NCBI GenBank assembly: GCA_965115815.1
Contig: OZ220465.1
Span: 4,464,001 to 4,528,000 of the forward strand
Source of the DNA: VXPW01 sp965115815
GTDB lineage: Bacteria; Pseudomonadota; Alphaproteobacteria; TMED109
Direction of reading: 5' to 3'
DNA: 64,000 nucleotides
Position numbers and translations under genes: made by a program. This document shows positions 38,576 through 47,547 of the stretch, piece by piece. Below the pieces are notes generated by a model, which was not told where the DNA came from, made no database searches, and was given only the letters and a program-made list of their open reading frames with translations. Numbering within the stretch: position 1 is the stretch's first letter; each line of letters begins with the position of its first letter.

Positions 38576-40389
38576 GTGCCCGCACCGAAAAAAGTACAAT
38601 GGTTTGACTCTGAAAGTGGAATCGTGATATAGAGGGGACGAAGAATCCCGCTTTGATGCGGGAATCGGCCGATGCGGTCGAGAATCGGCCGGATTTTCGG
38701 GAATCTTCGCGAGAATTGCCATGCGAAACGTCATTCGCCTGCAGATGGAATGGGGTCAGGTTGCGATCGAGGAGATCGAGATCGACGAGAGCTCGCGGGA
38801 TGACATTCCGCCGCTGCTGCTTGGGCTTCGGCACGTGTATGCCGACCGGTCGGTTCGTGCCCGGTTGTTCGAGATCCTGGAGCAGGGGATCCTTCCCGAG
38901 GTGTCCCACACGAAAGGGCGTCCCGGCATGGAGCTGTGGAGGATCCTCGTGATGGGTCTCCTGAAGCAGGTCCTGGGGTGTGACTTCGATCGTCTGCACG
39001 AGCTGGTGAACCAACACCATACCGTTCGGAAGTTTCTGGGACACTCCAACTTCTGGGACGAGACCCGGTACCGGTATCCCACGGTGGTACCCAACGTGAG
39101 CCTGCTGACGCCGGACGTGCTGGGAGAGGTGTTGCAGCTGATCGCGGAGAGCGGCCATGCGCGGGTGCGGAAGCGGAAGCGGAAGAGCGGCCCGGGCGGT
39201 CGCCCGTCGGAGGAGCCCCTGCGGGGCCGCTGTGATTCGTTCGTGGTGAAGACGGATGTGCACTTCCCGACGGACGTTAACCTGCTGTGGGATGCGATGC
39301 GTTGCCTGGTGCGCGAGACGGGCCGCTCAGCCCTGCGGGCGGGGGTGTCCGGAGGGCGGCAGTGGCGGCATCGGAGCCGGAGGCTGCAGCGGCTCTTTCC
39401 GAAGGTTCGGCGGACCCGGCGGGCCCGTCCGGGGCCGATCCAGGCGTACCTCGACGCCTGCTGGGAGGAGGTCCGACGGGCGGAAGCGACGGTTCCTGCG
39501 CTTCGAGAGCAAGGCGTCGGAGCCCCCAGGATTCTCCGGATCGAGTCGTACCTCAAGCATGCCCGGAGGCAGCTCGACCAAGTGGACCGCCGCCTGCTGA
39601 AAGGCGAGAAGATCCCGCAGGAAGAGAAGGTGTTTTCGATCTTCGAGGAGCACACGCGCGGGTGTGTGAAGGGCAAGGCCGGGGTTCCGGTGGAACTCGG
39701 AGTGCCGGTGGCCGTGCTGGAGGACCAGCACGGCTTCCTCCTACACTCCCGGATCCTGTGGGAAGGTCAGGACGTGGATCATGCCGTGCCCATGATCCGG
39801 GAAGCGCAGGCCCGCTTCCCCGACCTCCGCCTGTGCAGCTTCGATCGGGGGTTCCACAGCCCCTCCAACCGGATCGCACTGGACGAACTGCTGGATCACA
39901 ACGTGCTTCCGAAGAAGGGAAAACTCGGTCCGGCCGACCGGAAACGGGTCGCCGACCCGACGTTCCGGGAGATGCGCCGGCAGCATCCGGCCGTGGAGTC
40001 CGCCATCCATCATCTCGAGCAGCGCGGCAGGGACCGGGTCCGGTCGTAGGGGGCGGAGGGTTTTGCGCGGAGGGTGGCGCTCTCCATGGTGGCCTTCAAT
40101 GTCCACCGCATCGGGTTGCTGCTGCAGAGACAGGCCCGGGCCCAAGCCCGACGACGACGAAGACGCGCCGCCTGACAGCGGCGCCCCTCCACCCCGTCCG
40201 CGAAGCTCGCCGGGAGCGGGAACGGAACCGCTTGCCCTAGCGTCCGGATTCTGGGTGGGAAGGGCCCGGATGCCGCTACGAATCGGCAGGAATCCCTTGG
40301 AAACGGAGCGACCGGAGGCCCCGGAGGGTGGGTCCAACCCGAAATTTCGCCGGAAGGGCCGCCAAAATGACCATTTTCGGTGCGGGCAC
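38576..40389 (+). mobile_element. ISNCY-type element, copy a
   Basis: 1814 bp between inverted ends GTGCCCGCACCGAAAA at 38576 and its complement at 40389. It has the same layout as copies b and c (1813 bp), with one extra A near the left end. Flanking hexamers are TAGTTA on the left and TAGATA on the right. They differ from each other, but both equal sequences found within IS66 ends, suggesting insertion there and later recombination. The transposase has lost its C-terminus. Confidence 0.82.
38721..40049 (+). pseudogene. ISNCY-family transposase, C-terminus cut by premature stop
   Basis: 442 codons from ATG 38721 (MRNVIRLQMEWGQVAIEEIE). Versus the 484-aa copies b and c, a TAG at 40047-40049 replaces a Tyr codon in VLSYGAEGFARMV, losing 42 residues that would otherwise run to 40174. 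Blocks: SRDDIPPLLLGLRHVYAD, HTKGRPGMELWRILVMGLLK, VKTDVHFPTDVNLLWDAM, KGKAGVPVELGVPVAVLEDQ, LRLCSFDRGFHSPSNR. The lost tail includes VAFNVHRIGLLLQR, so it is probably inactive. Confidence 0.8.
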
Positions 40390-40422
40390 TAGATACAAAC
40401 GATCAATGATCGGCAGGGGGTG

Positions 40423-40870
40423 CGCAGCAAGACGATCCCACGCTAGGTTGGTTGGAAGGCTGGGTTCCGCGGGTTCCGGATGATTCGGATTGGTGCTGGC
40501 TGTTGGTGAAGCGGCGTGGTATCCGTGGTGGTCATGGAACGCGCAGCGGATGTTTTCGAGACGACCCCGGAGGGTTTTGCGCTCCGGGATGGGGTGGTGC
40601 GCCTTGTGCGGCCGGATGAGGTGTGTCGCTGGAACCGTGTGGTGGACCGTCATCACGATCGGGGTTTCAAGCAATTTGCGGGTCGCGGTCTGCACTACGT
40701 ATTCACGTGGCGCGGGCGGTGGATGGGCGCTGCGGGCGGGCAGACGGGCGCCTTCAGCGGTGCGCTGCGGGACCGTGGGATGGGCGGGCGCCGCGAGGAA
40801 CCGTTGGAGCGGTTGCACCGGATCGGAACCCCCACGAGGTTGGTGATTCTGGGGGGGGGACTTCCCACCC
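40423..40870 (+). pseudogene. 5' fragment of a DUF4338-ISAs1 transposon
   Basis: Starts with an ISAs1-like end (CAGGGGGTGCGCAGC) at 40423. From 40516 it reads MVSVVVMERAADVFETTPEG, VVRLVRPDEVCRWNRVVDRH, FKQFAGRGLHYVFTWRGRW, LERLHRIGTPTRLVILGG, closely matching the N-terminus of the full transposase at 42168-43982, then breaks off. Several substitutions replace aromatic residues (HHYLG to HHDRG). It is a truncated relic. Confidence 0.75.
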
Positions 40871-40959
40871 TTTGTCAAGGGGGGTGAAGCGCCCTCGGAC
40901 CCCCTTGCCCGGTTCCCGCCGGAGCCGGCCTGCGGCCGTCGGCAGAGCCGTGCCGCCCG

Positions 40960-41340
40960 TGCCGACTCCGCCATCGCGGGGTTCTGCCGAGTCCCATGCC
41001 GGCCCCTACCGCACCGTTACGTACCGGAGCCTGACCGGGCCGAACGCACCCGTCCCGGCCGAATCCTCGGGGGCGTTCCCGTTCCGCCAGGGAATCGAGA
41101 TCCCGGTCGTCCAAGGCTTCGAGGACCGGATCCAGGAGTTCCGCGGTGGCCGGGGTCTCCAGGGTCTCCGGCCGGGCCTGCCGCCCGTCCCGGTACTCCT
41201 CCCGGATCGCGAGGATCGTGGCGATGGCGTCGTGCAGCCGCGGTCCGCGAGAGCGCCGCTCCTTCGGCGTACGGTACGCCGTCTTCGCCGCACCCGCCCG
41301 TCGACGCCGGCGGTCGCGGCGCGGGCGTTCGGCGTGGGAC
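40960..41340 (-). pseudogene. Unidentified coding-like fragment
   Basis: One minus-strand frame shows protein-like composition: TPKERRSRGPRLHDAIATIL, AIREEYRDGRQARPETLETP, TAELLDPVLEALDDRDLDSL. It contrasts with the Arg/Pro shadow frames around it. No family recognised. It sits between transposon relics and may be the C-terminal piece of a lost gene or transposase. Confidence 0.25.
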
Positions 41341-41386
41341 CGGGTCACGATCCCGGATCTCCCGGTCCCGGATGGTACGAACCCGG

Positions 41387-42040
41387 TTACGGAACGGTCG
41401 CGGCGGCCGGCCGTGTGCGAGGATCCGCCCGGCTTCGGAGGGCGGGGTCGTACCGGGTCGGGGTTTCCCGCAGGGCACCGACCCCTGCGAGCCGGCGGTC
41501 GGCGACGGAGCGCACGGCTCGCGCAGGCCGGGGGCCGCGAAGCCGCAGGGCCGGGTCCTGGGCCCGGCGGGCCGGGTCCTGCGGCATCGCGACGCGCGCC
41601 CAGGGATCGACGGCCTCCTGCAGGCGAGGATGGGCGGCCCGCCGGCGGACCCCGATCACCGATTGGCCGGAACGTCGGGGGACGGGGGCCACACCGGACC
41701 GGCACCGCAGAGCCGGATCGTCTCGCCGTCGCAGGGCCTCCGGTGCTTCTGCGAGCAGCGTGGCCCGGACGATCCTGCCGACGCCCGGTCGCGAACTCCG
41801 GATCTCTGCGTCCCGCTGCCCCGCCAGCCCCGATGCGGATTCCGATCCCTCTTCCTGCTGCATCACGTCCGTCGTCTGCCGGTCGATCTCCTCCCGCACG
41901 TCCGCCCGTGGTCCGGTGACGAGGTCCAGCGGGGCGAACCCAAGAAGATCCCATGCTTGTTGCTGTGATGCGATCGGAGTCTCGATCGCGACGCGGGTCG
42001 ACGCGTTCGAGTCTGCGATTGTGAGATGTGCGGACGTCTG
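41387..42040 (-). pseudogene. IS110-family transposase, C-terminal remnant
   Basis: Minus-strand frame reads from about AIETPIASQQQAWDLLGFAP through DVREEIDRQTTDVMQQEE, RPGVGRIVRATLLAEAPEAL, LRCRSGVAPVPRRSGQSV, RRAAHPRLQEAVDPWARVA, to RYDPALR. This is the IS116/IS110/IS902 C-terminal domain (G-[IV]-G-x-[IV]-x-A-x-x-L-L-A-E; SGVAPVTRRSGKS in relatives). The N-terminal DEDD half is absent, so the gene is dead. Confidence 0.65.
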
Positions 42041-42061
42041 CGGCCCGGTGGCGGCGCGGAT

Positions 42062-44089
42062 TTAGGCGCGAGGGGTCCGTTTCGGCGGATCCGGGGCGAG
42101 CGAGAGGCCGGCCGGGTTGGGTGGCCCGGCTTGGATCCTTGCGGTTTCGGTCAGGGTGTGAGCGTAGTCAGCCGGGTCTTGTGACGGCGTGCAGGACCTG
42201 CTTGCGCTTGTCGGCATAGTGGTGGCGGGCGTCGGCGAAGCTGTGGAAGGGCTGGGGCAGCTTCCGCTGGTTGGGGATGATGACGGCAAGGGAAAGGGTG
42301 TTGATGATCGCGTGGTTTGCGGGTGCGTTGCGGGCCCGGAGCATGGAGTCGTCTTCGCGGAAGGTGGTATCGCGGATGGGGTGATGGCTTTCGACCACCC
42401 AGTGACCGCGGTTCCCTGCGAGTAGCGGTTGCGGCGAGGCGCGGTCGGCCGCGACCGAGGTCATGCCGTAGGCGTGTTCCATGGTCCGTTTTCCGGATTT
42501 CTTGAATTCGACGCGCCGGGTGACACGGAAGATCTGTTTGACGTGGGGATCGTGGATCATCTTCGCGGGCGGGGTGAAGACTTCGATGCTGCGTTGCTCG
42601 ATGCGGCCGTGCTCAAGCGTGGGCGTTTCGCTGTAGCGTCCCGTGCTTGTGGTTTCCCAGTGGATGCTCTCGAACGTCTCGAAGGTCTTGGGAGCGTTGC
42701 CCTTGACCGTCATCATCCCGTCGGCGCCATGGGTCTCGACGATCAGTCGTGCCGTCTCGCGGGTGGTGTGGAGCGCGTCGAGCGTGAGTAGACGGCCGGC
42801 CACCGGCGCGGTCTCGAGCGCGGCGTGGACGGCGGCGATCTCCCCGCCTTCGTCATGATCGTTGAGGATCGAGACCGGCATGCCGGTCCCGTGCTCGATC
42901 AGCGAGACCGTTTCGTACTGATCCTCGCCGGTGCGGTGGGCGCCGCGAATGCGTTTGCCGTCGACCGCGATCGCGTGGCCGACCCGCAGGCGCGGCTGCG
43001 CCCAGCGCCGCAGAGCCTCCTCGATCCACGTCGGGTCGGTGTTCTGCAGCACCCGGTGCACGGTCGATTTGGACACCGGTTCATACCGGCCGGTGTCCGG
43101 GTTCTTCCACGCACCGATCTGCGCCAGATCCTTCTGCGTCATCGCCTTCGCGTAGCGTGCCGCCGCCACCGCGCCGTGCCGATTCGCCAGCCGCGCCAGC
43201 AAGATCACGCACAGGACCGAGGCGATGCCGTGCTTGCGCCCCTGCGCGCGCCGGAAGTCGGAAAGCGCCGCAAAATGCTGGTACATCGAGCGCAACTCCC
43301 GCGCCGACCGGCCGCTCTGCGTCGCCCGCAACTCCCACGCCGCAGGAAGTGGCGCACGATCCCGCAACCGACGACAGGCGTCGCGACGCAGCGGAACCCC
43401 GTACAGATCCTTTGCCTCCCCGTGCGGATCGGTATAGCGTCCGTTGGCGCGTGCATAGTCCTTGCTCCTGCCCACGTACTTCCAGTTCGCCGCCTTGTAC
43501 AGGGTGCCGCGGAACTTCGTCGGCGAAACAAACGACTCCGCCACCCGCAACGGATTGCCGTACGCAGCCTCCCAGTCGTCGCTGAGACGCCGCTGCATCC
43601 GCGACAACGCAAACGAGGCAAGACCCTGAAACGCCTGGCGACCTCCCAGAATCACAAACCTCGTGTGGTTTCCGATCAGATGCAACCGCTCAAACTGTTC
43701 TTTGCGGCGCCAACCCATCCAACGGTCCCGCGGCGCACAGCGGAAGGCGCCCGTCTGCCAGCCCGCAGCGCCAATCCACCGCCCGCGCCACGTGAACACG
43801 TAGCGCAGACCTCGACCCGCAAACTGCTTGAAACCAAGATAATGATGACGGTCCACCACACGGTTCCAGCGACACACCTCATCCGGCCGCGCCAAGCGCA
43901 CCACCACATCCCGGAGCACAAAACCCTCCGGGGTCGTCTCGAAAAAATCCGCGGCGCGTTCCATGACCACCACGGATACCACGCCGCTTCACAAAAAGCC
44001 AGCACCAATACGAATCATCCGGAATCCGCGGAACCCAGCCTTCCAACAAACCTAGCATGGGATGGCCGTGGGTGCGCAGTTACCCACAT
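42062..44089 (-). mobile_element. ISAs1-family transposon with DUF4338-fused transposase
   Basis: The right boundary carries GTGGGTAACTGCGCACCC (read on the minus strand from about 44089), followed by sequence shared with the partial copy at 40423 up to the start codon. The left boundary is not certain and is placed just beyond the transposase gene at about 42062. The transposase is intact, making this the only complete DUF4338 fusion in the window. Confidence 0.55.
42168..43982 (-). CDS. DUF4338-ISAs1 fusion transposase
   Basis: 604 aa. Residues about 15-215 are a DUF4338 (DruA-type) domain: VCRWNRVVDRHHYLGFKQFA, RYVFTWRGRWIGAAGWQTGA, FERLHLIGNHTRFVILGG, RRLSDDWEAAYGNPLRVAES, FRGTLYKAANWKYVGRSK. 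Residues about 225-600 are an ISAs1 DDE transposase: LSDFRRAQGRKHGIASVL, IAVDGKRIRGAH (first Asp), LLTLDALHTTRETARLI (second Asp), NRGHWVVESHHPIRDTTFRE (Glu region), NAPANHAIINTLSL. DUF4338 is the hallmark of Druantia DruA but also occurs in transposons; here it is covalently part of a transposase. Starts at 43982 or 43964 are both possible. Confidence 0.82.
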   Translation of the reverse strand: MVSVVVMERAADFFETTPEGFVLRDVVVRLARPDEVCRWNRVVDRHHYLGFKQFAGRGLRYVFTWRGRWIGAAGWQTGAFRCAPRDRWMGWRRKEQFERLHLIGNHTRFVILGGRQAFQGLASFALSRMQRRLSDDWEAAYGNPLRVAESFVSPTKFRGTLYKAANWKYVGRSKDYARANGRYTDPHGEAKDLYGVPLRRDACRRLRDRAPLPAAWELRATQSGRSARELRSMYQHFAALSDFRRAQGRKHGIASVLCVILLARLANRHGAVAAARYAKAMTQKDLAQIGAWKNPDTGRYEPVSKSTVHRVLQNTDPTWIEEALRRWAQPRLRVGHAIAVDGKRIRGAHRTGEDQYETVSLIEHGTGMPVSILNDHDEGGEIAAVHAALETAPVAGRLLTLDALHTTRETARLIVETHGADGMMTVKGNAPKTFETFESIHWETTSTGRYSETPTLEHGRIEQRSIEVFTPPAKMIHDPHVKQIFRVTRRVEFKKSGKRTMEHAYGMTSVAADRASPQPLLAGNRGHWVVESHHPIRDTTFREDDSMLRARNAPANHAIINTLSLAVIIPNQRKLPQPFHSFADARHHYADKRKQVLHAVTRPG

Positions 44090-44141
44090 TCTTTCTGCTC
44101 GTCACCTGTTCGTATCGGATCCGGTCGCCGAACGGATCCGG

Positions 44142-44447
44142 TCACCCGACCTGTCGCGTGCCTCGGTCGGCTACCGGGACCAGACCCACGGTCAGCTCCG
44201 TGCCTGTCGCTTCGGCGTAGCGACGGAGGGTCGCGAGCGACGGCGACACTCGGCCGCCCTCCAGCCGCGCAATCGCCGAGTGGGTCGTGCCGATTCGCCG
44301 GGCAAGCTCCGCCTGCGTCAGTTTCGCCGCTGCACGGGCGCGGATCAGAGCCTCAATGAGCACATACTCTTGGTCGATTCGAGCGTACTCCTCCCGAAAC
44401 TCCGGATCTTCCATGAAGCGCGCTTTCAAGTCCTTCAGCGGCGTCAT
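44142..44447 (-). CDS. higA: HigA-like XRE-family antitoxin
   Basis: A 101-aa protein starting MTPLKDLKARFMEDPEFREE. A helix-turn-helix spans about residues 42-75 (LTQAELARRIGTTHSAIARL, EGGRVSPSLATLRRYAEATG). The gene follows the toxin in the order higB-higA, overlapping by 4 bp (ATGA). It should bind the toxin and repress the operon. Length and composition are typical. Confidence 0.85.
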   Translation of the reverse strand: MTPLKDLKARFMEDPEFREEYARIDQEYVLIEALIRARAAAKLTQAELARRIGTTHSAIARLEGGRVSPSLATLRRYAEATGTELTVGLVPVADRGTRQVG

Positions 44448-44773
44448 GTCGTTACCTGCCTCATTCGTTCCCGGGCGGTTGCGAGCGCACGAAGCGGCGT
44501 CTTGCGCGTCTTCTTCGCGAAGACATGCACCACCACCACCCGCCGCCCCGCCGTCGTCACGTAGATCCCCCGAGCGCTGCCGCCTTCGCCACGCACCCGA
44601 AGTTCCCAGAGCTTTCCGTCGAGATGTCTGACATGCGGTGCGCGAAGAGTCTCGATCCCCACATTCTCTACCATCTCCAGCAACCGCAGCAACCGAGCGC
44701 GCAACGCTACCGGCAAGGCCGCGATTTCTGCATCGACGGCCGGTATCGTTTCGACTGTCCAATGCACTCTCAT
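44444..44773 (-). CDS. higB: HigB/RelE-like toxin (phage Gp49-like)
   Basis: A 109-aa basic protein: VETIPAVDAEIAALPVALRA, LRAPHVRHLDGKLWELRVRG, and VVVVHVFAKKTRKTPLRALA, the hallmark of Gp49-like HigB mRNA interferases that cut mRNA on the ribosome. It is upstream of and coupled to the antitoxin. The module sits among transposons and probably stabilises the accessory region. Confidence 0.85.
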   Translation of the reverse strand: MRVHWTVETIPAVDAEIAALPVALRARLLRLLEMVENVGIETLRAPHVRHLDGKLWELRVRGEGGSARGIYVTTAGRRVVVVHVFAKKTRKTPLRALATARERMRQVTT

Positions 44774-44918
44774 AACATAGCGCCTCCGCTATAGCCCTTC
44801 AAGCATGAAGCGTCGGCAAGCCGAAGTACCAGTGGCTCTCCCGGACCGTGATGCATGGATGGGACCGCGCCGATCCGGATGCGACGGCCGCCCGGGGATC
44901 CGGGGGACGGTTGTCTGA

Positions 44919-45249
44919 TTGCGCCAGGCTAAGCCCTGGAGGGGAGGAAGCCATGACGTAGGCTGAAACCTTTCGTTGCAAGCCTGCGGGTTCGACCCCC
45001 GCCCGGCAAAGGTGAGCCCGCCAGCCGGAAGCGAGTGTGGCATGGCGTGCGGCAACGCACGTCGTGAAGCGGACACAGCGGGCGGCGAAGCGTCGCTATG
45101 GAGCCTCGTACTCCGCAACGTCGGTGCCTTCATCTTTCAGACCGTGGGGGCCGCACCGGAGTGCCGCATGCATGGGCAAGGCGCAACGGACCGTCCGGGG
45201 TCCGAGAACGACGCAAAGCCGCGGGAGGGCTTGCCAGGGAACCTGGGAG
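44919..45249 (+). mobile_element. Type-1 group II intron, 5' fragment
   Basis: Starts TTGCGCCAGGCTAAGCCCTG and matches the first ~330 nt of copies A and B and of the full-length intron, then is cut at 45249 where an IS66-derived MITE begins. It lacks everything from the middle of domain I on and cannot splice. It faces the opposite way to the large intron remnant at 45622-47542. Confidence 0.75.
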
Positions 45250-45621
45250 GTATCTAGTGCCTGCCCGGAAAACCCCTAAGAGTTGGATTACATGAATGAA
45301 AGCCCAACATTGACAGAGCGAAGATTCATCGAATCCAGCCTGATTTCAGCGGAATATGTCGTCATATGCTCTCAAAGAAGGAATCTTCGGTTCTCCAGAT
45401 TCCAAATATGGTTGCATATACAATGCGTTGTGATTTTCCGTGCAGGCACTATCTACTCACCCCCCCCTACTGATGACGAAGATCGATCCGTTTCTTGTCA
45501 GCCGGAACACACACACACCTCCGGTCATCGGTCGCGAGCGAGTGAAAGGGGCAAGGGAAAATGCCGGATCCGAACCCGTCAGGAAAAACGATTCGTCATC
45601 AGTAGGGGGGTGAGTAGATAC
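45250..45621. mobile_element. IS66-derived MITE (173 bp) interrupted by an ISNCY-derived MITE
   Basis: Outer ends are GTATCTACTCACCCCCCC (45250-45256 plus 45456 on) and GGGGGGTGAGTAGATAC (ending 45621), both followed inward by CTACTGATGACGAA. Without the nested element and its duplication it is 173 bp. The right 150 bp are homologous to the non-tnpC end of the long IS66 elements. No coding capacity. Confidence 0.7.
45257..45449. mobile_element. ISNCY-type MITE, 193 bp
   Basis: Terminal repeats GTGCCTGCCCGGAAAA and (complement of right end) GTGCCTGCACGGAAAA are close to the ISNCY-type ends GTGCCCGCACCGAAAA. It is flanked by a perfect duplication TATCTA (45251-45256 and 45450-45455). The interior is AT-rich and non-coding. 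It lies 7 bp inside the IS66 end. Confidence 0.75.
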
Positions 45622-46977
45622 CCCGTATCCGTGCATGATCTTGGCCGTCGGCAAGGGCAAGCGGCGAAGCAGCGCGGTCATCTGATCCCAGTTCACCCGG
45701 GCCGAACGACTGCGCCGCGACAACCACTTTCGCCAGATTCGGATCACTTGGTAGCGGAAGCTGGCAGTTCGGGCACTGTTCCCGCTCCGGCCGTAGTAGG
45801 CGCAATGGCCTCGTATGACCCGTGCGAGATCGTTGCGCTGGTAGAGCAAGGGCGCGTGTCGATGCCGTCGGCACCACTCCCGCACCGCTCGCACCGACCG
45901 CGCCAAGCGGCCCTTGGCCGTGAGCTGGCGCAACACCGCATACTTCCATCTCGACCGCACCCAAACATGGGTGAAGCCCAGGAAGTCGAAGGTGGCGCCC
46001 GCTCCCGGATCCGGGGGCAGCTTGGCCCGAACGTCAACGGAACGTGTCTTCTCTGCGTGCAGCCTCAGCCCGAACCGGGCCAGGCGCTGGCCGAGGACGG
46101 CCAGCACCCGTTCGCAGTCCCGCTGATGCTCGAAGAGCAGCACGAAATCGTCCGCATACCGCACCCGTTGGCACCGGCCCCGGAGGCGGGGCTGGACCGT
46201 CTGCTCGACCCACCGATCCAACACGTAGTGCAGGAACCGGTTGGAGAGCAGCGGCGACAGCACGCCGCCTTGCGGCGTGCCCGCTTCCGAGGTGTGCCGG
46301 ACGCCCTCCTCCAGGACGCCCGCCCGCAGCCATTTGTGGATCATGCGACGGAGGACACCGTCCTTGATCCGCAGGTCCAAGAAGGCGCGGAGTTCCCGAT
46401 GCGGGATGCTGTCGAAGTACTTCGATACATCCGCGTCGATCACCCAGCGCTTCTTCTTCATGATGCCCTGGTCGATGGCGTGCAGGGCATCCTGCGCCGA
46501 TCGTCCAGGCCGGAACCCATACGATCCCGGCACGAAGTCCGCTTCGTAGATGGGTTCCAGCAGCATAAGAATGGCTCGTTGCGCCACCTTGTCTTCCAGG
46601 GTCGGAATGCCCAGGGGCCGGACCTCGCCGTTCCCCTTCGGGATCCAAGTCCGCCGAACCGGCGGCGCGAAGGTGCGGCACGACAGGATCCGATCCCGGA
46701 GGTCCTCCACGTTGGCCTCCAGGTTCTTCTCGTAGTCGGCCGCGGTCACGCCGTCGATCCCGGCGGCCCCGTCCTTCCGGGTGCGACGCCAAGCCTCCCG
46801 CATCCAGTCCCCGTCTATCAGGTGGTGCACCGAGGTGAACACCCGGTCCGGGTGCTTCCTCGCCTGCGCGGCGATCCACTGTGGTTTCGTCGACGTGTTG
46901 GCAGATCGCAGTGTCTCTTCCACCGTTTCCCTCCAGTGGTTCTGTTCCTGCAGCACGCCCCTTCCCTCCAGCGGCAC
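45457..46977 (-). CDS. ltrA: Group II intron reverse transcriptase/maturase (type 1)
   Basis: 506 aa from ATG 46977. RT blocks: GAAGIDGVTAADYEKNLEAN, RPLGIPTLEDKVAQRAIL, GSYGFRPGRSAQDALHAI, VIDADVSKYFDSIPHREL, SEAGTPQGGVLSPLLSN, the active site VRYADDFVLLFEH, AEKTRSVDV, then the maturase region TFDFLGFTHVW, NDLARVIRGHCAYYGRSG, LPTAKIMHGYG. The natural gene should end two codons after HGYG, judging by the ORF-less copies. Here an IS66-derived MITE replaces the end and adds about 33 foreign residues. No HNH domain. RT and maturase motifs are intact, so the protein could act in trans on copies A and B. Confidence 0.85.
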   Translation of the reverse strand: MPLEGRGVLQEQNHWRETVEETLRSANTSTKPQWIAAQARKHPDRVFTSVHHLIDGDWMREAWRRTRKDGAAGIDGVTAADYEKNLEANVEDLRDRILSCRTFAPPVRRTWIPKGNGEVRPLGIPTLEDKVAQRAILMLLEPIYEADFVPGSYGFRPGRSAQDALHAIDQGIMKKKRWVIDADVSKYFDSIPHRELRAFLDLRIKDGVLRRMIHKWLRAGVLEEGVRHTSEAGTPQGGVLSPLLSNRFLHYVLDRWVEQTVQPRLRGRCQRVRYADDFVLLFEHQRDCERVLAVLGQRLARFGLRLHAEKTRSVDVRAKLPPDPGAGATFDFLGFTHVWVRSRWKYAVLRQLTAKGRLARSVRAVREWCRRHRHAPLLYQRNDLARVIRGHCAYYGRSGNSARTASFRYQVIRIWRKWLSRRSRSARVNWDQMTALLRRLPLPTAKIMHGYGVSTHPPTDDESFFLTGSDPAFSLAPFTRSRPMTGGVCVFRLTRNGSIFVISRGG

Positions 46978-47542
46978 CCGGTGGACCCGGTTCCCCGCCT
47001 TCGACGGTAGTATGAGCGTGCTACGACTTCCTGTCCCCGCGTGCCCTTCGGCTCATGGGTTTCGCCAGCCGGGTCCGCACGATGCCTGCAGGTTTCGTGT
47101 TCGCTCGCGCGCTCCCGCCGCCGTGCAGGCACAGCGGCCGGCCGGGGTCTTGATTGATCACGCTGGCTATCTCCCTTTCCAGCGGTCATTCCTGCGGGCA
47201 GGAACAGGATCTCCCAGGTTCCCTGGCAAGCCATCCCGCGGCTTTGCGTCGTTCTCTGACCCCGGACGGTCCGTTGCGCCTTGCCCATGCATGCGGCACT
47301 CCGGTGCGGCCCCCACTGCTTGAAAGATGAAGGCACCGACGTTGAGGATTACGAGGCTCCATAGCGACGCTTCGCCGCCCGCTGTGTCCGCTTCACGACA
47401 TGCGTTACCGCACGCCATGCCACACTCGCTCCCGGCTGGCGGGCTCACCTTTGCCGGGCGGGGGTCGAACCCGCAGGCTTGCGACGAGAGGTTTCAGCCT
47501 ACGTCATGGCTTCCTCCCCTCCAGGGCTTAGACCTGGCGCAA
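45622..47542 (-). mobile_element. Type-1 group II intron, full-length ORF but missing 3' domains
   Basis: 5' end TTGCGCCAGG at 47542 (minus strand), body to 45622, where the IS66-derived MITE replaces domains V and VI. It cannot self-splice but encodes the only complete type-1 RT. It starts 5 bp after the 3' end of ORF-less copy B in the same orientation. Near 47030-47180 the leader differs from copies A and B. Confidence 0.75.
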
Positions 47543-47547
47543 GCCGG

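Noticed and set aside
40875..41954. 359-aa minus-strand frame as one gene
   Set aside because: Its left two thirds are a shadow of the IS110 remnant read in another frame; only the stretch at about 40960-41340 looks protein-like.
45457..45620. C-terminal 33 residues of the type-1 RT as a functional domain
   Set aside because: They are translated from the IS66-derived MITE that replaced the intron's 3' end, not native RT sequence.
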